Part shown: in pieces, positions 31,353-36,720 of the stretch
How the letters are laid out: each line of letters starts with the position of its first letter
How positions within the stretch are numbered: position 1 is the stretch's first letter
Assembly (NCBI GenBank): GCA_936920195.1
Contig: CAKZHE010000240.1
Coordinates: 1-36,720, forward strand
From: an uncultured cyanobacterium
Lineage (GTDB): Bacteria; Cyanobacteriota; Cyanobacteriia; Cyanobacteriales; FACHB-T130
Reading direction: 5' to 3'
Length of the DNA stretch: 36,720 bases
Notes under the pieces: model-generated
Database searches by the model: none
Told to the model about the DNA's origin: nothing
Seen by the model: the letters and a program-made list of their open reading frames with translations, nothing else
Made by a program: the position numbers and the translations under genes

Positions 31353-31381
31353 CTAATATCGCTTTGAATATTGGGTGTCAA
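31353..31381 (-). promoter_or_regulatory. Sigma70-type promoter of the minus-strand unit
   Basis: TTGACA (31381-31376) is a perfect -35 box. TATTAG (31358-31353) is the -10, separated by exactly 17 bases. The expected start is near 31346, just before GGCAACAAGGAGG. Confidence 0.75.
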
Positions 31382-31596
31382 ACACTAGGTTTTTCGCCCT
31401 CAATCTACCATAGCACAGTTTTTGATTTTGGCTACTGAGAAAATCTCTGCCCTAGGGATTTTGCTTTTTATTAACAATTCGCCTATAATGCCTTGATATA
31501 TCAAATTGATATAGGCACTGAACAGAAATTAGGACTTACCCAGATTCTACTGTCAACTGCTAGATCTAGGGCGCAATGCCTTGCGCCCCTACTATT

Positions 31597-31696
31597 AGCG
31601 CATCTAGCCTAATTTACTGGGTTGGGAGATCTATTGGAGACGTTCCGGTGGAACGTCTCTACTGGGATAAACCAACGTTTTAGACTAGACGCGCTA
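31597..31696. repeat. CATCTAGCC-GTTGGGAGATCT repeat, complete copy
   Basis: The ends AGCGCATCTAGCCTAA and TTTTAGACTAGACGCGCT are imperfect inverted repeats, giving an element of about 100 bp. The centre AGACGTTCC-GGT-GGAACGTCT is a perfect 9-bp hairpin. The copy at 25460 lacks the right end. A MITE-like origin is possible. Confidence 0.75.
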
Positions 31697-31780
31697 CTAG
31701 ATATGGTCAAGTAAGTCTTGAGAAATAAAGAGCTAACTGAGCGATCGCCCCCAACCCACATTTTGCCCCCAGGTTGATCT

Positions 31781-33226
31781 ATGCCAAACCATGACCGGGA
31801 CAGTGCTATTCAGTCTCTACCACCGAAGGATGACCACCAGACTGCCACCATTGAACCCGAAACCAATAGTGAACTCGCACCCCCAAGCCGCCGTAAGTGG
31901 TTGATTCCAGGAATCATTGTGGCGGTAGTATTGGGAGGGATTGGTTGGATTGTCTTTAATCGAGTCATCCTGCCGATTTTGATCTTTAGCCAGATGAAAC
32001 CTAGACTAATGCAGGTAGAGATGGCTAATCCCAAAAATGCCACGATTGAAGATAGTTCTGACTATGTTGCCAGCCTGCAATCGCGGCAGTCTGTGACGAT
32101 GCAGCCGCGAGTATCCGGGCAGATTTCGGCAATTTATGTCAAATCAGGCGATCGCGTTTCCGCTGGCGATCCCATCTTACAAATTGATGCCGCCGAACAG
32201 GAAGCCCAAGTTCAAAGTCGCGCCGCCGCTGCGGAATCATCGGCTGCCGATTTGGAAGTAGCTGGCGCTGAAGCGGCTAATGCCAGAAATAACCTCGGTT
32301 CTTTGGAAGCGCAGCGGAATTCCCGGTTAGCGGACGTACAACTGCAAGAGAAAGAATATCAACGGTTTCAACAACTCTATCGTCAGGGAGCTACTAGCAA
32401 GCAAATAGTAGACCAAAAACTGAATGCTTTGCAAAATGCTCAAGCGGGATTGCAGCAAATCGAAGCTAATATTCAAGCCCAACAATCGACAATTCTCCGT
32501 AGCGGCGCGAATATTTCTCGAAGTCAGCGGTTATTGCAACAAGCTAGAGCAAATATTTCTCAATCTCAGGTACAACTTCAGTATTACAGCATTACGGCTC
32601 CCTTTGCTGGGGTAGTTGGCGATATTCCCGTGAAAGTTGGAGACTTTGTAAATAACACTACCCAATTACTCAGCATTACTCAAAACCAAGAACTAGAAAC
32701 CCAGATTGCCATTCCCCTAGAAAAAGCAACTAACCTGCGGAAAGGAATGCAGGTGCAATTATTGGACGATCAAAATCAAGTTCTGAAAACGGGAAAAATA
32801 TTTTTTATTGCTCCTAGTGTCAATCCCCAAACCCAATCAGTCCAAGTCAAAGCGGTTTTTGATAACTTTGGGGGCAAACTGCGAGCCAATCAATTTGTCA
32901 GAGCGCGGGTGATTTGGGATACTCGTCCCGGCGTGCTGGTTCCGGTAACAGCGATCGCTCGTTTAGGCGGGCAGAATTTTGTGTTTGTTGCCACACCTTT
33001 TAATAGTGCTGGCTGTGATAAAGCTCCATCAGCAGGCGCACCAAAAGTTAATCCGGAACAAACTGTAGCGGCACAAAAATCCGTAAAATTGGGCAAAATT
33101 ATCGGCAACGAACAAGAAATTTTGGAAGGGCTAAATTCAGACGACACGATTGTAGTTTCTCGCCTGCTCCAACTACAAAATTGTATGGCGATAGCTCCCG
33201 AAGCAGAACCTGCCCCAGCCAAATAA
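31781..33226 (+). CDS. RND efflux periplasmic adaptor (HlyD/MFP family)
   Basis: A 481-residue membrane fusion protein linking an inner-membrane RND pump to an outer-membrane channel. A cytoplasmic acidic/polar leader of about 38 residues precedes a single membrane helix (WLIPGIIVAVVLGGIGWIVF). The lipoyl-type half motif is TMQPRVSGQISAIYVKSGDR, followed by VSAGDPILQID; a long coiled-coil hairpin (about 145-260, rich in Gln and Ala) leads to the second half, YYSITAPFAGVVGDIPVKVG with DFV. The beta-barrel domain (AIPLEKATNLRKGMQVQLLD) follows. The pump gene begins 29 bases downstream, so they form an operon. The substrate is unknown. The membrane anchor replaces the lipoprotein signal of AcrA. 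Confidence 0.93.
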   Translation: MPNHDRDSAIQSLPPKDDHQTATIEPETNSELAPPSRRKWLIPGIIVAVVLGGIGWIVFNRVILPILIFSQMKPRLMQVEMANPKNATIEDSSDYVASLQSRQSVTMQPRVSGQISAIYVKSGDRVSAGDPILQIDAAEQEAQVQSRAAAAESSAADLEVAGAEAANARNNLGSLEAQRNSRLADVQLQEKEYQRFQQLYRQGATSKQIVDQKLNALQNAQAGLQQIEANIQAQQSTILRSGANISRSQRLLQQARANISQSQVQLQYYSITAPFAGVVGDIPVKVGDFVNNTTQLLSITQNQELETQIAIPLEKATNLRKGMQVQLLDDQNQVLKTGKIFFIAPSVNPQTQSVQVKAVFDNFGGKLRANQFVRARVIWDTRPGVLVPVTAIARLGGQNFVFVATPFNSAGCDKAPSAGAPKVNPEQTVAAQKSVKLGKIIGNEQEILEGLNSDDTIVVSRLLQLQNCMAIAPEAEPAPAK

Positions 33227-33255
33227 TTACTAAACTGGCATCTGGAAAAAAATCC

Positions 33256-36200
33256 ATGTCTATTTCTACCTTTTTCATCAAACGCCCAGTTTTCTCAACA
33301 GTCTGCTCAATTATTGTCACCCTATTAGGAATTGCTTGCATTCCTACTTTAGCGGTGGCGCAATATCCCAATATTAGTCCGCCCCAAGTAATAGTTACCT
33401 CCAACTATATTGGAGCCAGTGCCGAAGTGGTAGAATCTACCGTTACTAATATTTTGGAACGGGAGTTAAACGGGATTGAGGGCGTTAAATACATCAAATC
33501 TACCAGCGCCAACGATGGGACAAGTAGCATTACCCTCACCTTTGAATTGGGAAGAGATCAAGATTTAGCAGCGGTAGACGTACAAAACAAAGTTTCTGGA
33601 GCGCTGTCGCGGCTCCCCAGTCCAGTAACTCAAACCGGAGTAAGAGTGACCAAATCTAATAGTGGTTTCCTATTAGCTTTGGGCGTATATGCAGAAGCAG
33701 ATGAAAACGGCAAAGAACGCTACGACAATGTTTATTTAAGCAACTATTCCGATCTGTATATTGTCGATGCGCTGAAGCGATTAAAAGGGGTTGGCGATGT
33801 TCTAATTTTTGGAGAACGCAAGTATGCTATGCGACTGTGGTTAGATCCCGCTCGTTTAGCCAGTCGGGGAATTACTCCCCAAGATGTTGTTACTGCTTTG
33901 CGACAACAAAATCTTCAAGTTGGTGCAGGACAGATTGGACAACCGCCAACTTTGCCGGGACAGATGTATCAATTTGCTGTCACAGCTAAGGGACGGTTGA
34001 AGGAAGTTGAAGAATTTAATGACCTGGTAATTAGTACCGCTAAAGATGGTAGTTTAACTAAACTTAGGGATGTGGGACGAGCGGAATTAGGGGCAGAAAA
34101 TTATGGTTCCCTATTACGATTTACGGCTGACGATCGAGTTTCTCGGCAAGGGGTGGGGTTAGGGATTAGGCAACAATTTGGGAGTAATGCCTTAGATGTG
34201 GCTCACGCAGTTAAGGAAGAAATGAAGCGACTTTCTGCCAGTTTCCCGCCGGGAATTAAGTATGAGGTAGCTTTCGATACGACCCTATTTATTGAAGCCG
34301 GAACGGAGGAAGTAATCTTCTCTTTACTGCTCTCCATTGTCTTAGTAATTATCATTATTTTCTTATTTCTGCAAAACTGGCGGTCGGCACTGATTACCTC
34401 AATTGCCATTCCCGTAGCACTGATTGGCACTTTTCTATTTGTCAAGTTGTTTAATTTTTCCATTAATACCTTAACTTTATTTGGTTTAACTTTAGCAACA
34501 GGTTTAGTGGTAGATGATGCGATTGTCGTAGTAGAGGATATTACCCGCCGAATTCAAGAACAAGGGATGAAGCCAATCCAGGCAGCGATCGCATCTATGG
34601 ATGCTTTAATTGGGGCAGTAGTAGCCACCTCCTTAGTATTAATTACGGTGTTTGTTCCGGTGGCCTTTTTCCCTGGAACCACGGGACAGTTATACAAGCA
34701 GTTTGCGTTAACTATTGCCTTTTCAATTGCCGTATCTACTTTTAACGCGATTACTTTTACTCCGACCATTTCGGCGTTGTTATTGCGACCGGGACAAGTA
34801 CCGGATAACTGGTTTTTTAATAAAATCAATACCATTATTGATACTACTCGGCAAAAATATGCCCTAACTATTTCCCAATTAACTAAGCGCAAAGGCATTA
34901 TTTTAGGTTTCTTTGGTTTTAGCTTAGTCCTAACTTACTGGGTTTATAATATTGTGCCGGGAGGGTTTTTACCAGAAGAAGACCAAGGCTATTTTATCAC
35001 TTTGGTTCAAGGACCAGAAGGGGTATCCCTGAACTATACAGAAAAGGTGTTGGAACAGGCTGAAACCGCCCTGAAGCAACAGCCAGAAGTGAAAAATATC
35101 TTTGCCATTGGTGGTTTTAGTTTCAGCGGGGCAACTCCCAACAACGGACTGGTATTTTCGCCCCTAAAGCCTTGGAAAGAAAGAGGGAGAGCCGATCAAT
35201 CTTCCAAGGCAATTATTGGCGGAATGTTTCCCAAACCTTTTGGATTGTTTCCGCAATTATTAGGAATTAAAGAAGCCGTAGTTATTCCCTTTGCACCGCC
35301 AGCAATTCAAGGCGTAGGCAACTTTGGCGGCTTTGAATTTCACTTGCAAGATCGAACGGGATTAGGTTTAGCCACGATGGGGGAAACTCTGGGTAAATTT
35401 TTGGGCAGAGCCAATACCTATCCATCTCCAGATAAGGCACAATTGGCTAGATTAAGACCTAACTTTAGTGCTAATACTCCCCAAATTTCCGTAGAAGTAG
35501 ACCGCACAAAAGCCAATTCTTTGCAAGTATCTTTGGATGATATTTTTACTACTCTGCAAATTTTCCTCGGCTCGAATTACGTCAACGATTTCAATCAGTT
35601 TGAACGGACTTATCGGGTTTATGTGCAAGCTGACCAGCAGTTTCGTTCTAATCCCGAAGATATCAAGAAATTGTATGTGCGATCGCGCACTGGACAAATG
35701 ATTTCTCTGAGCAACTTAGTCACCGTTACTCAAACCATTGGTCCTTCAATTATCACCCATTACAATCTCTTCCGCTCCATTGAAATTAACGGCTCTACGG
35801 CTCCAGGAGTGAGTTCTGGACAAGCGATCGCCGCGATGGAATCGGTAGCCAAAGAAGTCCTTCCCCAAGGCTTTTGGTATGAATGGTCTGGTCTATCTTT
35901 AGAGGAAATTGAATCGGGAGGTAAGGCAATTGTCATTTTTGTTTTGGGGATTATCTTTGTGTACTTAACCCTAGCGGCTCAGTACGAAAGCTACATCGAT
36001 CCCTTAATTATTATGCTGACAGTTCCCTTAGCTATTTTGGGAGCGCTAATTGCCATTTTGTTGCGAGGTATTGCCAACGATGTTTATACCCAAATTGGGT
36101 TTGTGATGTTGATTGGCATGGCAAGTAAAAACGCCATTCTGATTGTGGAATTTGCCAACCAGTTACGGGAGGAAGGATTAAGCATTACCAAGGCAGTAAT

Positions 36201-36552
36201 TGAAGCGTGTAAAGAGCGCTTGCGACCAATTTTAATGACAGCCTTGGCAACAATTATTGGAGCCATACCCCTGTTAATTGCCACTGGTGCGGGAGCCGCT
36301 GCGCGACAATCTTTAGGAACTGCGATTGTGGGAGGGATGGCGATCGCTACTATCCTGAGTTTATTTATTGTTCCCACTTTGTACATTACCATTAAAACTG
36401 CCGAACTGAATTTTCAAAAGCGTTCTGATCCTAAGTTAGTAATGGCAGAAACCGACGGTAACTATTCCCTTAATGGCGCTACTGCGGAGCCACCAGCTAC
36501 GGAAATGCCACACAAAACGGTTAGTACAAAGGCAGGCGATCGTGAATTCTAA
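33256..36552 (+). CDS. RND multidrug efflux pump, HAE1/AcrB type
   Basis: A 1098-residue inner-membrane transporter using proton motive force. It starts MSISTFFIKRPVFSTVCSII, the standard HAE1 N terminus. TM4 carries the proton-relay pair Asp420-Asp421 (GLVVDDAIVVVEDI) and TM10 carries Lys958 (LIGMASKNAILIVEFANQL), equivalent to Asp407, Asp408 and Lys940 of AcrB. Two large periplasmic loops and 12 helices are present; GYFITLVQGPEGVSL marks the second loop. A polar C-terminal tail of about 50 residues is added. The frame is open from 33181, but ATG 33256 fits the family. No outer-membrane channel gene is in the window. The substrate is unknown. Confidence 0.96.
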   Translation: MSISTFFIKRPVFSTVCSIIVTLLGIACIPTLAVAQYPNISPPQVIVTSNYIGASAEVVESTVTNILERELNGIEGVKYIKSTSANDGTSSITLTFELGRDQDLAAVDVQNKVSGALSRLPSPVTQTGVRVTKSNSGFLLALGVYAEADENGKERYDNVYLSNYSDLYIVDALKRLKGVGDVLIFGERKYAMRLWLDPARLASRGITPQDVVTALRQQNLQVGAGQIGQPPTLPGQMYQFAVTAKGRLKEVEEFNDLVISTAKDGSLTKLRDVGRAELGAENYGSLLRFTADDRVSRQGVGLGIRQQFGSNALDVAHAVKEEMKRLSASFPPGIKYEVAFDTTLFIEAGTEEVIFSLLLSIVLVIIIIFLFLQNWRSALITSIAIPVALIGTFLFVKLFNFSINTLTLFGLTLATGLVVDDAIVVVEDITRRIQEQGMKPIQAAIASMDALIGAVVATSLVLITVFVPVAFFPGTTGQLYKQFALTIAFSIAVSTFNAITFTPTISALLLRPGQVPDNWFFNKINTIIDTTRQKYALTISQLTKRKGIILGFFGFSLVLTYWVYNIVPGGFLPEEDQGYFITLVQGPEGVSLNYTEKVLEQAETALKQQPEVKNIFAIGGFSFSGATPNNGLVFSPLKPWKERGRADQSSKAIIGGMFPKPFGLFPQLLGIKEAVVIPFAPPAIQGVGNFGGFEFHLQDRTGLGLATMGETLGKFLGRANTYPSPDKAQLARLRPNFSANTPQISVEVDRTKANSLQVSLDDIFTTLQIFLGSNYVNDFNQFERTYRVYVQADQQFRSNPEDIKKLYVRSRTGQMISLSNLVTVTQTIGPSIITHYNLFRSIEINGSTAPGVSSGQAIAAMESVAKEVLPQGFWYEWSGLSLEEIESGGKAIVIFVLGIIFVYLTLAAQYESYIDPLIIMLTVPLAILGALIAILLRGIANDVYTQIGFVMLIGMASKNAILIVEFANQLREEGLSITKAVIEACKERLRPILMTALATIIGAIPLLIATGAGAAARQSLGTAIVGGMAIATILSLFIVPTLYITIKTAELNFQKRSDPKLVMAETDGNYSLNGATAEPPATEMPHKTVSTKAGDREF

Positions 36553-36567
36553 TCCCACGTCTAGTCT

Positions 36568-36720
36568 AGGCTGTTGACTTTGCGCGTTTTTGAGCAGCTT
36601 GATTCATGCAATAACTGTGTCCGATCTCTCCTGACTGGTTCCTAGGCTCTGCCTGGGAACCGAATCGAGAGGCTCTGCCTCGCTTTGTCATCCGAGGCAG
36701 AGCCTCTCAATAGGCATTCC
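36568..36720. repeat. Partial 227-bp element end fused to AGGCTCTGCCT repeat
   Basis: AGGCTGTTGACTTTG (36568-36582) to TTCATGCAATAA matches one end of the 14485-14711 element. It continues into CTGTGTCCGATC and GGTTCCTAGGCTCTGCC as in 14418-14458. A perfect 16-bp hairpin GAGAGGCTCTGCCTCG (36667-36682) / CGAGGCAGAGCCTCTC (36693-36708) follows. It runs to the end of the window. Confidence 0.8.

Larger units (their letters stand above)
30807..31780. other. Long non-coding stretch with hairpins, a minus-strand RNA unit and repeats
   Basis: About 970 bp without a conventional gene. In order: two hairpin terminators (30926-30966 and 30978-31022), a GC-rich patch with CGCGCTAGCGCGATCGC (31048-31066), the minus-strand transcription unit (31096-31381), a decayed AGGACTTACCCA end (31531-31542) followed by GGGCGCAATGCCTTGCGCCC (31569-31588, a perfect hairpin), and the CATCTAGCC repeat (31597-31696). 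AT-rich sequence before 31781 must contain the efflux operon promoter. Confidence 0.7.

Overview
The window comes from a cyanobacterial chromosome, most likely a filamentous non-heterocystous type (the rank is an inference). The octamer GCGATCGC (HIP1) is scattered through it. It encodes the photosystem II subunit PsbY, a cytochrome c oxidase operon of cyanobacterial type, a GH100 invertase, a four-cysteine Ser/Thr kinase fused to WD40 repeats, and cyanobacterium-specific families (DUF2605, DUF2973, DUF4112). Most of the genes are ordinary chromosomal genes, but the spaces between them are packed with dispersed, mostly palindromic repeats.

Layout. 1-3.4 kb: a thioredoxin-like protein, a small protein translationally coupled to a membrane-anchored subtilisin-like protease, and an Rpn/DUF2887-type nuclease with a 12-bp tandem repeat. 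3.7-9 kb: psbY, a metallophosphoesterase, trmB, a coiled-coil protein, a DUF4112 protein, a parvulin-like isomerase, a truncated DUF1648 gene and an RmlD-like reductase. 9-14.4 kb: heme A synthase (ctaA) divergent from ctaC-ctaD-ctaE, together supplying an aa3-type terminal oxidase and its heme. The ctaA reading frame ends inside a heptamer repeat and a MITE-like element. 14.4-19 kb: nested repeats, the kinase-WD40 protein and thrS. 19-25.4 kb: DUF2605 and DUF2973 genes, an FAD oxidoreductase, and a divergent pair for glycogen debranching-type hydrolase and neutral invertase. 25.4-28.5 kb: repeats, tRNA-Asp, and a two-gene module in which an HsdR-N-type nuclease domain is fused to a ParA ATPase, followed by a ParB-like coiled-coil protein. 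28.5-31.7 kb: gltX, a small secreted protein, and a roughly 970-bp non-coding stretch holding a self-contained minus-strand transcription unit. 31.8-36.6 kb: an RND efflux adaptor and pump, then more repeats.

The strongest candidates for something undescribed are the nuclease-ParA/ParB-like module (25957-28321) and the structured minus-strand transcription unit (about 31096-31381). The latter has a TTGACA promoter, an 11-base Shine-Dalgarno match, a 23-codon ORF, a series of hairpins and a terminator. The repeats are informative too: an 89-bp element present three times at exactly the same length, a 227-bp element nested inside another repeat with a matching flanking duplication, and two palindromes with identical arms whose central loops are inverted relative to each other.

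Limits: all assignments come from reading motifs and translations by eye. No database search, structure prediction or alignment was run.
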